Below are positions 44,665 to 53,840 of a stretch of 64,000 nt of DNA, one piece after another. A model generated the notes under the pieces. The model had not been told where the DNA came from and did no database searches. It saw only the letters and a program-made list of their open reading frames with translations. The translations under genes and the position numbers were made by a program. The stretch's first letter is position 1. Each line of letters begins with the position of its first letter. This stretch comes from JAMZMI01 sp049115715 (GTDB taxonomy: Bacteria > Bacteroidota > Bacteroidia > Cytophagales > Cyclobacteriaceae): NCBI GenBank assembly GCA_049115715.1, contig JAGDZQ010000006.1:186001-250000 (forward strand), in the 5' to 3' direction.

Positions 44665-45732
44665 TCAATTCAATTTCAAGTAAGAATTCAAGTCTCTAAG
44701 TCGGTTCCAAAAAGCGGAATTTATAAGAATTTGATTTTTTTTCTCATTCCAAGTAAGAACTCCTCTATTGCTCAATTCCTCAAACATCTCTATATCATCA
44801 TCATCACAGTTTTTTGTTGGCACAAAACAATCTCCATTATAAGCTACAGTAAGTTTATTCGGGTCATTTACAATCAAATCAAAAACTTCCTCCATTCTTT
44901 TAACATACTTCTTTCCCTCATCGATATAGTAGTACAATACTAAATCGTCTTCTGGATTGTTGGTAACTCCATTCTTTAACCGATAAACCCTTAAAACACG
45001 TTTCCGAATCAGTTCACTAGTAAATTGAAATAGTAGCCACAAAAGGACAATAACAAAGAGAAGGGCTAATGGAACAACAATTGCATAAAGGAGAAATCTA
45101 AGAAAATGAACCATTGCACCGCCCGATACTACATTCTCCCAAACATTGTCATCCTTATTAATGTATAATTCAATTAATTCAATATCATCTATCTGCGCAA
45201 TTTTACCTGTAGTATGAATAACTGGAATAATTTCTTTGTCATGGATTATCAGAATATCTAGTACGATATACTCATCACTATCTATTATTAACTTTGGAAA
45301 TTGTATAGAATCTTCCCCAAACACTTCAGGTTCAAAATACTTTTCCAAATAACCATTTGAAGCATCCAAAATTTCAGGCTTCTTCAACACTTTTGCATTT
45401 TCAAAATACAAACCAAATGGAATTTCTTGATCATATGAATTTTGCAAAATACTAGAAGAACCATTATTTATAACAATAATTCTTATTATGCTCAAATTTT
45501 TATCTGACTTGATTATATCATTATCCTTATAAAAAATTTGCAACTCACCAATCTCTTGATTGACTTCTAATACATTGGTCAAAGACTCAATTCTAAACTC
45601 AAGATTAGGGTTGTTTTGTCGAAAAAAAGAAGCGTAAATAGATATTGCCCCAAGTGCTACGGTGATAACTAAGCCAATGAAAGTCAATGCATACTTTTTT
45701 TCTACGTTAATTAGTTTCTGTCCTAAATTCAT
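44665..45732 (-). CDS. Membrane protein of unknown function
   Basis: A 355-residue protein with membrane segments at about 15-33 (LTFIGLVITVALGAISIYA) and about 207-235 (FLRFLLYAIVVPLALLFVIV). The region between is extracytoplasmic and beta-rich, and the C-terminal 115 residues would be cytoplasmic and contain many charged residues. I do not recognise the family. The low-GC, N- and I-rich composition is slightly different from the EPS genes and fits recently acquired DNA. It lies next to the toxin gene in the inverted-repeat segment. Confidence 0.7.
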   Translation of the reverse strand: MNLGQKLINVEKKYALTFIGLVITVALGAISIYASFFRQNNPNLEFRIESLTNVLEVNQEIGELQIFYKDNDIIKSDKNLSIIRIIVINNGSSSILQNSYDQEIPFGLYFENAKVLKKPEILDASNGYLEKYFEPEVFGEDSIQFPKLIIDSDEYIVLDILIIHDKEIIPVIHTTGKIAQIDDIELIELYINKDDNVWENVVSGGAMVHFLRFLLYAIVVPLALLFVIVLLWLLFQFTSELIRKRVLRVYRLKNGVTNNPEDDLVLYYYIDEGKKYVKRMEEVFDLIVNDPNKLTVAYNGDCFVPTKNCDDDDIEMFEELSNRGVLTWNEKKNQILINSAFWNRLRDLNSYLKLN

Positions 45733-45881
45733 ACTGCGGATGGTTAAGAAAATGATTAATTCTACTTAACGCTATCCAAAAATGTTGCCAACTATTAATT
45801 AATATCAAATTAGTTCCTTCCTTAATAAAGTAACTAACCAATCTCTATCTTCAAATTTCAAACCACCTTAATGATACAGAA
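45733..45881. other. AT-rich non-coding spacer before the right inverted repeat
   Basis: Non-coding DNA between the membrane protein gene and the right inverted repeat. It must hold the promoter of the minus-strand gene, but no clear box was seen. Including the repeat and element B, the whole gap to 46188 is 456 bases. Confidence 0.4.
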
Positions 45882-45967
45882 TCGAAGTAAATCAATATGC
45901 AAACTAGACTGGATCGAAACGGCATCCTCCTAAGCTGAAAGCGCAGGAGATATAGTGTAGAGCCAGA
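45882..45967 (+). repeat. Right copy of 86-bp inverted repeat
   Basis: Reverse-complement partner of 40530-40615, aligned without gaps over 86 bases with 12 mismatches by my count. It ends about 130 bases upstream of EPS element B. Confidence 0.85.
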
Positions 45968-46095
45968 CTACTAGTAGATGCTGGCGATACTCTTTGTCTC
46001 CAAAATCATCAAATAAAGTCAAAAGCTTGCTTAGTACTTGATACCAATCAAAAGGTGTAAGCAATGACTCATTTCTAACTTTTTGGTATAGTAAA

Positions 46096-46171
46096 CCAAA
46101 AATCGACACATCCATGCCAGTTATCTAAATAGCTCCTATAAGACTTAAGTTCTTCAACATTTTTACTTCGG
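46096..46171 (+). promoter_or_regulatory. EPS element B: tandem 21-bp-spaced repeat plus -7-like box
   Basis: CCAAAAATCGA (from 46096) and CCAGTTATCTAA (from 46117) are offset by 21 bp. The best -7 candidate, TACTTCGG at 46164, lies 68 bp from the first C rather than the 62 bp seen in the other four, so this promoter is the exception. Confidence 0.65.
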
Positions 46172-46188
46172 AAATGAAAACGAAGAAC

Positions 46189-46905
46189 ATGAAAAATTTA
46201 ATAGTAATTGTCACTTGGCTCCTTTGCTATCAACTAATGGCTCAGGAATCAATACGCATTCAGTCGGAAGCGCAGTATCAGTCTGAAATACTAAAGGTCA
46301 CTCAAATACTTGATGACGCACACGTGCTGGACTCTATTGTGGAAAGGGCTTACCGAAATGCACCGGTCGTACAGGCGTTTGATTCGGAGATTGAGATGTA
46401 CGAACAGGAGTATATCCAAAAGAAGAGAAACTGGGTCACGGCGTTTAGGCTTGGGGTTAATATCTTCTCCGCCAATACTTCCATAACTCCAGAAAATCAA
46501 AGTGTAACGACTTACGGCGTATTGCCAAACCTTGGACTAAACCTTACAATTGATCCTGAAAGATTAGTCAATCGCAAGAGCTATATGAGACAGGCTGAGG
46601 ATAAGAGAAATCGGTCTTATCATTTGCAGCAAGATCAGAAAATGATCTTGAAGCGTAAGATCATGAACTTATATTATGAGTACTTAACGTGTCTGGAGGC
46701 TATCGTCATTCGACAGCATTCGCTGGATGCTCGCAAACAATACTTAAACGTATTTGAGGTGGATTTCAAAAATGGAAATCGAACTTTTGACGAGATACTC
46801 GTGATTCTGCATCAGGTGCATCTGGCTGAGGAAAGCTTGATGAAAGCACATGTGCAGTGCTTAAAGATGAAAAGTGAGATAGAGGTTTTACAGGGAATCA
46901 GATAA
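46189..46905 (+). CDS. Outer-membrane-efflux (TolC-like) half protein
   Basis: About 238 residues. The ATG at 46189 gives a good signal peptide (MKNLIVIVTWLLCYQLMAQ) and leaves room for a 5' leader after the -7 box; an ATG at 46174 adds five residues. The mature chain is mostly long helices with a short amphipathic beta segment (WVTAFRLGVNIFSANTSIT and VLPNLGLNLTID), as in one repeat of a TolC-type protein. TolC proteins have two such repeats in about 450 residues, so this is a half-length version. It precedes the Wzc-like gene by 7 bp, in the place where a Wza exporter is expected. Confidence 0.75.
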   Translation: MKNLIVIVTWLLCYQLMAQESIRIQSEAQYQSEILKVTQILDDAHVLDSIVERAYRNAPVVQAFDSEIEMYEQEYIQKKRNWVTAFRLGVNIFSANTSITPENQSVTTYGVLPNLGLNLTIDPERLVNRKSYMRQAEDKRNRSYHLQQDQKMILKRKIMNLYYEYLTCLEAIVIRQHSLDARKQYLNVFEVDFKNGNRTFDEILVILHQVHLAEESLMKAHVQCLKMKSEIEVLQGIR

Positions 46906-46912
46906 GACGGAC

Positions 46913-49081
46913 ATGACACTATTTGACTTCATTCGATTAATCTATAGAAACGGGAGAATCATCTCTTTTGTAGCTGCTAGCCTGGCAATCTTCGCGTTTC
47001 TTTTTGTTCGCAATCAAAAGAACCAATACGTAAGCGAAGCGGTTATTTACACAGGCATTGCTTCGGGTTTTAGCATCGAGTCTGGGGAGCAATCTAAGTC
47101 TGATTATCACGCAATCAACAATGCGTTTGATAATTTGATGAGTGTAATCAAATCAAGAGTGACGCTGGAAGAAGTCTCATTGAGGCTTCTGGCGACACAT
47201 CTTCATCAAGATAAATCTTCTGCTGATATAATCGGCGCAGATGCCCTTGAAGCTCTGGGAAACTCCTTCCCTTCTGGACTTAAGGAAAAGGTCATAGATT
47301 CTTCAATCATATCCACTTACAACAAACTGAGGGTTTTGTATGAAGCCCGAAACTCATATTTACATGACTTGTTGGAGAAAGGTACGAGTCACTACGCCAT
47401 CAAATCGCTGAAAGAGATTGCTGCTAAGAGGAATAAGTCGAGTGATATGGTGGAGTTGGCTTACATTTCCTCGGATCCAGCTATTGCGAAAATGACTCTT
47501 GATTTAATGCTTGAGGTGTTTTCGAGAAGATATAGAGGAATCAAGGAATCTGAGACTGGAGATGTGGTTGCTTACTTTCAAGCAGAGCTGGCTAAGGTCA
47601 AAGTAAACCTTGTGGATGCTGAAGATAGATTGACGGCTTTCAGAGTAAAGAGTCGGGTGATCAACTACGTGGAGCAGACCAAAGCGATTGCTTTTAAGAA
47701 GCAGAACGCTTTAGAAGATTATGCTTTGAAAAAAATGAATTTGAAAGCTACTGAAGCAGCTCTTTTGCAGCTGGAAGACAAATTGGAGATTAGAGAGAAG
47801 CTCCTTTCGAAAAATGTTGAGCTACTTAACAAAAAGAATCGTCTGACGGCCATTACGTCAAGTATTGCCTATTCTGAGGCGAATGCTGATAGTTCATCCA
47901 ATATGCAACAGCTTATTGCAGAGCAGGATTTCTTGAAAAAGGAAATCGCAACTGATGTAGAGATGCTGTTTGACTTTAAAAATACGCGCGAGGGAATCCC
48001 AAGCAGGCAGCTCCTCGATGATTGGCTTAACAACTTGATTCAGTTAAATAAGGAGCAGGTCAATGTGAAATTATATAGCTCCAGATTGAAAGAGCTTGAT
48101 GCAGAATATGATCGTATGGCGCCTATGGGGTCCACGATATCAAGATTAGAAAGGGAAATCGATGTTTTCGAAAGGGAATATCTGGAGGTACTTCATGGCT
48201 TGAACATGGCGAAGCTGCGACAGCAAAATATTCAGATGTCGAGCAATCTGGAAATATTGGATAATCCAAAGTATCCAAGAGAGCCTCTATCATCAAAGAA
48301 AAAACTGATTGTAATTGCGGCGTTTCTATTTGGCATTATCGGCACTTTGTCATTGCTAATCGCAATGGAAATGCTTGATAAAAGCTTGAAAACTCCTAAG
48401 AAGGCGAAGTTATATTCTGGTTTGGAAATAGCTGGTGCTCTTCCTGTGACTAATGATTCATTGCAAGCAAAGTATCCAGAAGTTCTTGAAAAAGCTCAAG
48501 CTATGTTGGCGAATAAGGTAATGATGGAAAAGGAGTTTTTAGGAAGGGAGAAGCCAACACTCATTCTGGGTGTAAGTACCAAAGGGGAAGAAGGTAAAAC
48601 ACATACATTGAGGGCTCTTTTTAATGAGTTGAAAAAACTGGGCGAGAGGGTTTGCCTCATTATTCCGAGGGTAGGTGATTCGAATGATGGAGATGATATC
48701 TTCTCATATGAACTGTCTCACCTTACATTGGTGAAGAATCTGAACACAATCGTTTCACATGATCTCACAGACTATGATACGATCTTATTTGAGGTTCCTG
48801 CCTGGGTCAATGGTCAGGTGCCTACACATTTGATTAAACAATCCAGCATGGCACTTTGGGTAACTAAGGCAAGCGACTCATGGTCTGTCACACATCAATC
48901 AATGCTCGCGGATTTCAACAAGTTTTCTCCTACACCACCCCTACTCATGATCAATGGAATCAAACCATACAATCTGGATCAAATTATTGGAGAGGTTCCT
49001 TCTAAACGCAGTGCTCTTGTAACATTGGTTCGGAGGGTTGTCAAATTCGAGTTTTCGTCTGTTCAATTCCAAAAGCTCTAA
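46913..49081 (+). CDS. Wzc-like polysaccharide co-polymerase with degenerate kinase domain
   Basis: A 722-residue protein. The first membrane segment is at about 15-32, a long periplasmic coiled-coil region (Wzz fold) spans to about 460, the PxxP-like NPKYPREPLSSKKK precedes the second membrane segment (LIVIAAFLFGIIGTLSLLI). The cytoplasmic domain resembles a bacterial tyrosine kinase: GVSTKGEEGKTHTL (about residue 550-563) replaces the usual Walker A, and the Walker A' aspartate is replaced in TILFEVPAW. No tyrosine cluster is present at the C-terminus. It is probably a chain-length/export scaffold without kinase activity. Confidence 0.85.
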   Translation: MTLFDFIRLIYRNGRIISFVAASLAIFAFLFVRNQKNQYVSEAVIYTGIASGFSIESGEQSKSDYHAINNAFDNLMSVIKSRVTLEEVSLRLLATHLHQDKSSADIIGADALEALGNSFPSGLKEKVIDSSIISTYNKLRVLYEARNSYLHDLLEKGTSHYAIKSLKEIAAKRNKSSDMVELAYISSDPAIAKMTLDLMLEVFSRRYRGIKESETGDVVAYFQAELAKVKVNLVDAEDRLTAFRVKSRVINYVEQTKAIAFKKQNALEDYALKKMNLKATEAALLQLEDKLEIREKLLSKNVELLNKKNRLTAITSSIAYSEANADSSSNMQQLIAEQDFLKKEIATDVEMLFDFKNTREGIPSRQLLDDWLNNLIQLNKEQVNVKLYSSRLKELDAEYDRMAPMGSTISRLEREIDVFEREYLEVLHGLNMAKLRQQNIQMSSNLEILDNPKYPREPLSSKKKLIVIAAFLFGIIGTLSLLIAMEMLDKSLKTPKKAKLYSGLEIAGALPVTNDSLQAKYPEVLEKAQAMLANKVMMEKEFLGREKPTLILGVSTKGEEGKTHTLRALFNELKKLGERVCLIIPRVGDSNDGDDIFSYELSHLTLVKNLNTIVSHDLTDYDTILFEVPAWVNGQVPTHLIKQSSMALWVTKASDSWSVTHQSMLADFNKFSPTPPLLMINGIKPYNLDQIIGEVPSKRSALVTLVRRVVKFEFSSVQFQKL

Positions 49082-49090
49082 ACTACAACG

Positions 49091-50290
49091 ATGATGGACA
49101 CAAGAAAGAAAAGTATCGTTTGTCTAAGCATGACAACTTGGGAAGGAGATTATATGAAAACAATCGTTCATATGATGAGCCAGTTGGCTAAGGATTATAA
49201 GGTATTGTTTGTCGATTATCCGTTCACTTATAAAGATCTTGCTTTCTCAGCTTTTGGAAAGTCAACTGCTCCAGCTGGTAGAATGCTTGGATTGAAGCCA
49301 AGGTTAAGAAAGCTAAGCGTTCAGGGAAGTGTTGTAAATCATCTTACGCTTCCTCCTGTTTTGCCAACTAACTGGATTGGTAACTTTGAGATGTATCGGA
49401 TGGTTATGGCTAGTCAGTCTTCCATAATAGCTAAATCGATTAACAATGTGTTGAAAGAGCTTGAAATGCATAACCCCATCATAATCAATGCTTTTAATCC
49501 TCTTATCGGAGTTGGGCTAAAAGGTAAGCTCAACGAGATTGCGAATATCTATTACTGTTACGATGAGATTAGGGCTGCACAATGGTGTGGTAAGCATGGT
49601 GGCAAAATGGAGGATATTTTGATTGATCAATCGGATGCGGTTGTCACGACATCCACACAGCTTCAGGCAACCAAATCCCAACTCAATAGTCATACTCATT
49701 TGATCAAAAACGGTGTAGACTTTTCCTTATTTAATCAAGCTTATAATACGTCTCGCTTAACCAAAGTGATTAAGGTAGTTGGCTACCTTGGTTCGATAGA
49801 TTTTAGATTGGATTATGATTTACTTACAAGAATAATAGCCAGCTTCCCTGATTACGAGTTCCACTTTGTAGGGAGGATATCGAATGAAGTGGGAAGATCT
49901 CGATTAGAGAAGTTTGATAATGTCAAATTTGTAGGAGCCCTTCAGCCAAATGAGATTCCGGGTGCTTTAAGCAAATTTGACATTGGACTTATCCCCTTCG
50001 TGGAAAATGAATTTACGAGAAACGTTTATCCGCTTAAGATCAATGAGTATCTGGCTGCTGGTATTCCAGTGGTGACAACAGCTTTTGCTGACCTTTCGGA
50101 TTTTTCAGAAATGACCACCATAGTCGATAAAGATGATTGTTTTGAAAACGCCATCCGATCTGAGTTAGAAAATGACTCAGTAAAGAAAATGGCCAAGAGG
50201 GCGGAAATGGCAAGCACAAATGATTGGTCGAAACGTGCAGAACAAATGAAAGAGCTCATAGAAGAATTAACTACAAGCCATGCTTCGTAA
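49091..50290 (+). CDS. Glycosyltransferase, GT4-like (GT-B fold)
   Basis: A 399-residue GT-B type glycosyltransferase without membrane segments. The C-terminal donor-binding half has VGYLGSIDFRLDYDLL, FHFVGRISNE, VKFVGALQPNEIPGALS and YPLKINEYLAAGIPVVTT, typical of GT4 and related families. It lies 9 bp after the Wzc-like gene and overlaps the flippase gene by 11 bp. The sugar specificity cannot be read from the sequence. Confidence 0.9.
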   Translation: MMDTRKKSIVCLSMTTWEGDYMKTIVHMMSQLAKDYKVLFVDYPFTYKDLAFSAFGKSTAPAGRMLGLKPRLRKLSVQGSVVNHLTLPPVLPTNWIGNFEMYRMVMASQSSIIAKSINNVLKELEMHNPIIINAFNPLIGVGLKGKLNEIANIYYCYDEIRAAQWCGKHGGKMEDILIDQSDAVVTTSTQLQATKSQLNSHTHLIKNGVDFSLFNQAYNTSRLTKVIKVVGYLGSIDFRLDYDLLTRIIASFPDYEFHFVGRISNEVGRSRLEKFDNVKFVGALQPNEIPGALSKFDIGLIPFVENEFTRNVYPLKINEYLAAGIPVVTTAFADLSDFSEMTTIVDKDDCFENAIRSELENDSVKKMAKRAEMASTNDWSKRAEQMKELIEELTTSHAS

Positions 50291-51587
50291 GCTTACTAAA
50301 ACGCTCAAGTCTGACAATATGGTAGTACTACTGGGCAATCTACTTGCTTCTGCTTGCGGGCTGGTTTCATTCATGTTACTAGCTCGATTTCTAAGTAAGA
50401 GTGCTTTTGGTGAATGGGCAATTTTTATTTCGGCGACAGGACTTGTAGAGTTAATGAAAACGGGTCTGGTTCGTCAGGCTCTGGTAAAAGAACTTAGCTC
50501 AGGAAAAAGTGATCAGGAAAATAAAATAACACTTAGCTCGGCTTGGTTCTTGACAATCGGCTTAAATGTTTCTCTCGCCGCTATAGTGGCGTTCGTTGGG
50601 TTATTCATTGACAATAAATCACTCGTTTTGTTTTTTGACTACTACCCGCTCTTTTCTCTTTTGGGAATTGCTGGAAGCTTCTCGACATGGTTGGCTCATG
50701 CCAAAGGGCTCTTTTGGGAAATGAATATCATAAGGGTGATCAGTAATGTCTTGTTTTTGTTCTTCATTGGTTTGATCTACTTCTTTGGTTTGGAGCTTCG
50801 GCAAGTTGTATATGGCTATTTACTTGCAACGTTTATTTCCTCAATATATGGCTACTTCAGGTTTCTTAGTACTATCCGGTTCAGTGACTTTTCTAGGGAG
50901 AGAATGCAACAATTACTCGCATTTGGCAAGCATAGTTTTGCTACGTTGACTGGGGCCAATTTACTCAAGAGTGCAGACAGCTTAATTATTGGTGGACTGA
51001 TGGGAACCGAAGCTGTTGCTATTTATGCGATCCCCTTGAAAGTATTGGATGTACTTGAAATTCCATTGAGGGGTTTTGTAATGACTTCATTCAGAAAATT
51101 GGTCGGATTCCATTCCCAGCAGAACATCCGGGCTTTCAGACATGAGATAGTCAAGAATATCCGATCACTCAGCATACTTTTCTTTAGTGGGGCTTTGGTT
51201 ATATTCTTCATGCCGAGATTGGTCATAGAGATGCTTGGTGGTGCTGGATATGAGGAAAGCGTGGCATTACTTCAGCTGTTTCTGATCCCCGCGATATTGC
51301 TTCCTCTCGACAAGTTTATTGGGATTTCTCTTGATGCAGCTAATCTCCCAAGACTTAATGCAATCAAGGTCTGGATCATGGTGCTTGTCAATGTCATTGG
51401 TGACGTAGTGGTTATTTACTTGTTTGATGCGCTTTGGGCTGTTGCTTTGGTGACGATACTGAATATCGTGGTAGGAATCGCATTTGGGGTGTTTGTGAAT
51501 CCTGTTTTTCGCATGGGTTCAAACAAAATTTATACTATTAAGAGCATGAAAGCTCAAAAATTTGCTACTGGGTACGAGCGTTCTTGA
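50280..51587 (+). CDS. Wzx-type polysaccharide flippase (MATE/MOP superfamily)
   Basis: A 435-residue protein with about twelve membrane segments. LLGNLLASACGLVSFMLLARF and LSKSAFGEWAIFISA at the start, and the segment GANLLKSADSLIIGGLMGTEA in the middle, are typical of polysaccharide biosynthesis/flippase proteins. It would move lipid-linked repeat units across the inner membrane for the Wzy protein at 41385. Its start overlaps the glycosyltransferase gene. It is the last gene of EPS unit B. Confidence 0.9.
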   Translation: MLRKLTKTLKSDNMVVLLGNLLASACGLVSFMLLARFLSKSAFGEWAIFISATGLVELMKTGLVRQALVKELSSGKSDQENKITLSSAWFLTIGLNVSLAAIVAFVGLFIDNKSLVLFFDYYPLFSLLGIAGSFSTWLAHAKGLFWEMNIIRVISNVLFLFFIGLIYFFGLELRQVVYGYLLATFISSIYGYFRFLSTIRFSDFSRERMQQLLAFGKHSFATLTGANLLKSADSLIIGGLMGTEAVAIYAIPLKVLDVLEIPLRGFVMTSFRKLVGFHSQQNIRAFRHEIVKNIRSLSILFFSGALVIFFMPRLVIEMLGGAGYEESVALLQLFLIPAILLPLDKFIGISLDAANLPRLNAIKVWIMVLVNVIGDVVVIYLFDALWAVALVTILNIVVGIAFGVFVNPVFRMGSNKIYTIKSMKAQKFATGYERS

Positions 51588-51599
51588 TAGTAGTGAAAA

Positions 51600-51655
51600 G
51601 CCCACAGTCCGACGAAGGAGGACGAGGACTTGCAACGGATAGCAAGATAAAACGC
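51600..51655. repeat. Probable dispersed intergenic repeat related to the inverted repeat
   Basis: The segment has an internal AGTCC...GGACT pairing and shares the core aacggatagc with the left inverted repeat (minus strand). It lies directly after the Wzx stop codon. Assignment to the same family is weak. Confidence 0.35.
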
Positions 51656-51662
51656 CCAAAAT

Positions 51663-51732
51663 CCAAAAATCGACAGCTCCCTACCAAATATCGAATACCT
51701 CTCTAGTTAGCTTCAACTCCCTGTTAGTTTTA
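51663..51732 (+). promoter_or_regulatory. EPS element C: tandem 21-bp-spaced repeat plus -7 box
   Basis: CCAAAAATCGA (from 51663) and CCAAATATCGAA (from 51684) are offset by 21 bp. A -7-like box TAGTTTTA begins at 51725, exactly 62 bp from the first C. It precedes the sulfotransferase unit. Confidence 0.72.
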
Positions 51733-51745
51733 AATAAAAAACGGG

Positions 51746-52672
51746 ATGAAGAAGCAACCAAATTTTATGATTGTCGGCGCGGGCAAATCAGGAACGACAG
51801 CCTTGTACGAGTACCTCGCAGAGCATCCTGAGGTGTATATGAGTCCAGTGAAAGAGACGAATTTCTTCGCTCTTGAGGGCACTCAAATGGTTGACGCTAA
51901 AGATGATCCTGAACAAATGTTTCATTATCCATGGTCGGTCACGAACTGGGGTGATTATCAAGCCTTATTCCATAGAGTGACGGATGAGAAAGCGATAGGA
52001 GAAGTCTCTCCTATGTATCTCTACTCTCCTGCCGCGGCTCATAGAATTAAGGAACTATTGCCAAATACAAAGATCATTGCGATACTGAGGGATCCGGTTG
52101 ATCGTCTTTACTCCAGATTTATGCACTTGGCAAGGGAGAATCGTGTGCCGAGTGAAAATTTCGAAGATGCACTTGATCGAGAGTCCATATGGTGGAAGAG
52201 GAATGATTTGGTTCAGGAGGGTTTTTATCACCAACATTTGAGCGCCTACTATGAGCTATTTGATGATAAGCAGATTAGGGTTTATCTCTATGATGACCTG
52301 AGGAAAGAACCGCTCAAAGTCATACAGGATATTTACAGTTTCATCGGTGTGGATGCTGCTTTCACGCCTGACTTTAGTGCTGAGTATAATGTCTCGGGTC
52401 GTATTCAAAACCGATTGCTGGACAGATTGATTGGTCAAAATAGTATGATCAAGTCTGGCATCAAAAAGTTGAGTCCTGCACTATCGAATCTCCTTTCTAA
52501 TAGTGAGAAAATAAAGAAATATGTGAACCGACTGAGAACGGCTAATATCAGAAAAGAGCCTCTTCAACCAGCCATCAGAAGACAATTGATCGATCAGGTT
52601 TACTCCCAGGAAATCAACGCTTTACAGGACTTATTACAAGTCAATCTTTCGAACTGGCTATTAACTAAATAA
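51746..52672 (+). CDS. Sulfotransferase (PAPS-dependent)
   Basis: A 308-residue sulfotransferase. The 5'-phosphosulfate loop is MIVGAGKSGTTALYEYL, near the N-terminus. The 3'-phosphate site is IIAILRDPVDRLYSRFMH, and GEVSPMYLYSP lies between them. The enzyme would transfer sulfate from PAPS to a carbohydrate hydroxyl, so the EPS is probably sulfated, as in many marine Bacteroidota. It is the first gene of EPS unit C with two glycosyltransferases behind it. Confidence 0.9.
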   Translation: MKKQPNFMIVGAGKSGTTALYEYLAEHPEVYMSPVKETNFFALEGTQMVDAKDDPEQMFHYPWSVTNWGDYQALFHRVTDEKAIGEVSPMYLYSPAAAHRIKELLPNTKIIAILRDPVDRLYSRFMHLARENRVPSENFEDALDRESIWWKRNDLVQEGFYHQHLSAYYELFDDKQIRVYLYDDLRKEPLKVIQDIYSFIGVDAAFTPDFSAEYNVSGRIQNRLLDRLIGQNSMIKSGIKKLSPALSNLLSNSEKIKKYVNRLRTANIRKEPLQPAIRRQLIDQVYSQEINALQDLLQVNLSNWLLTK

Positions 52673-52676
52673 TCTT

Positions 52677-53840
52677 ATGGAATACATCATATATACTATC
52701 CTGGGATACTTGACCGTATCGGTCATTTATAACACAATTTTTAGCATCGCCTCGGTTTTTAAAACGAGACAAACACCCACTATCGAGCATGAGAAAGAAA
52801 ATCGCATTGCTGCTTTCATACCGGCATACAAGGAAGATGGGATCATTTTTCAGACGGCTAAGAATGCTTTGAATCAGGATTACAATCCCAATCAATATGA
52901 TGTCATTGTGATTGCAGATTCATTGCAAAAATCGACCATGGAAAAACTGGGAACGCTTCCTATTAAAGTGATGGAAGTCGCTTTCGCTAAAAGTACCAAA
53001 GCGAAGGCAATTAACAGGACTTATGAAGCAATAGATACTGAGTATGACATCACGGTTGTATTGGATGCGGATAATGAAATGGCTTCTGATTTTCTGACGA
53101 AAGTGAATCGGGAATACAATGCTGGTTATCGTGCGATTCAAGGGCATAGGGTTGCTAAAAATAGAGAAAATAGTCTGTCGATACTTGATACGATAAGTGA
53201 AGAAATCAACAATAATATTTACCGAAAGGGTCATCAAAATCTTGGGCTGTCTTCTGCTTTGATTGGATCAGGGATGGCTTTTGACTTTTTGCTTTTCAGA
53301 AAAGAAATGAGTCAGATTGACGCTATAGGTGGGTTTGATAAGGCGTTGGAGCTTTCGCTACTTAAATCCAACATAGCAATAAAATACATGGAAGATGGAC
53401 TGGTTTATGACGAGAAGGTAAGTCAAGCGGATGTGTTTACCAATCAGAGGACTCGATGGATAGCGGCTCAGATTAGATATGGAATGAACTCATTCGTTGA
53501 CGCTGGTATTGAATTATTTAAAAATGGAAACATCAATTACTTTGACAAATCCCTACAGTTTCTTCTTCCACCAAGGTTAATACTGCTGGGAGTGTTGTTG
53601 CTAACTGCTTTTGGTAGTCTGCTTGTATCGTATGAAGCAGCTGCTTATGTGTTCACCTTGTTTTCGGTTTATTCACTATCCCTTATTGTAGCTACGCCCA
53701 GAGCCTTATTCAATAGAGAAAGCTTGAAGGCTTGTCTCCTACTTCCAAAAACATTCGTGCTGATGTTGATCGCCATTGCAGGTTTTAAGAAGGCAAAAAA
53801 CAATTTTCTCCACACTCCACATCAAACTGTACAATCATGA
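52677..53840 (+). CDS. Processive-type family 2 glycosyltransferase
   Basis: A 387-residue GT2 with an N-terminal membrane segment (IIYTILGYLTVSVIYNTIF) and two to three at the C-terminus. The GT-A core has FIPAYKED, VLDADNEM as the DXD motif and TNQRTRWIAAQ, a counterpart of the QxxRW motif of processive enzymes. It starts 4 bp after the sulfotransferase gene and overlaps the next gene by 4 bp. It is a candidate for building the chain backbone. Confidence 0.9.
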   Translation: MEYIIYTILGYLTVSVIYNTIFSIASVFKTRQTPTIEHEKENRIAAFIPAYKEDGIIFQTAKNALNQDYNPNQYDVIVIADSLQKSTMEKLGTLPIKVMEVAFAKSTKAKAINRTYEAIDTEYDITVVLDADNEMASDFLTKVNREYNAGYRAIQGHRVAKNRENSLSILDTISEEINNNIYRKGHQNLGLSSALIGSGMAFDFLLFRKEMSQIDAIGGFDKALELSLLKSNIAIKYMEDGLVYDEKVSQADVFTNQRTRWIAAQIRYGMNSFVDAGIELFKNGNINYFDKSLQFLLPPRLILLGVLLLTAFGSLLVSYEAAAYVFTLFSVYSLSLIVATPRALFNRESLKACLLLPKTFVLMLIAIAGFKKAKNNFLHTPHQTVQS

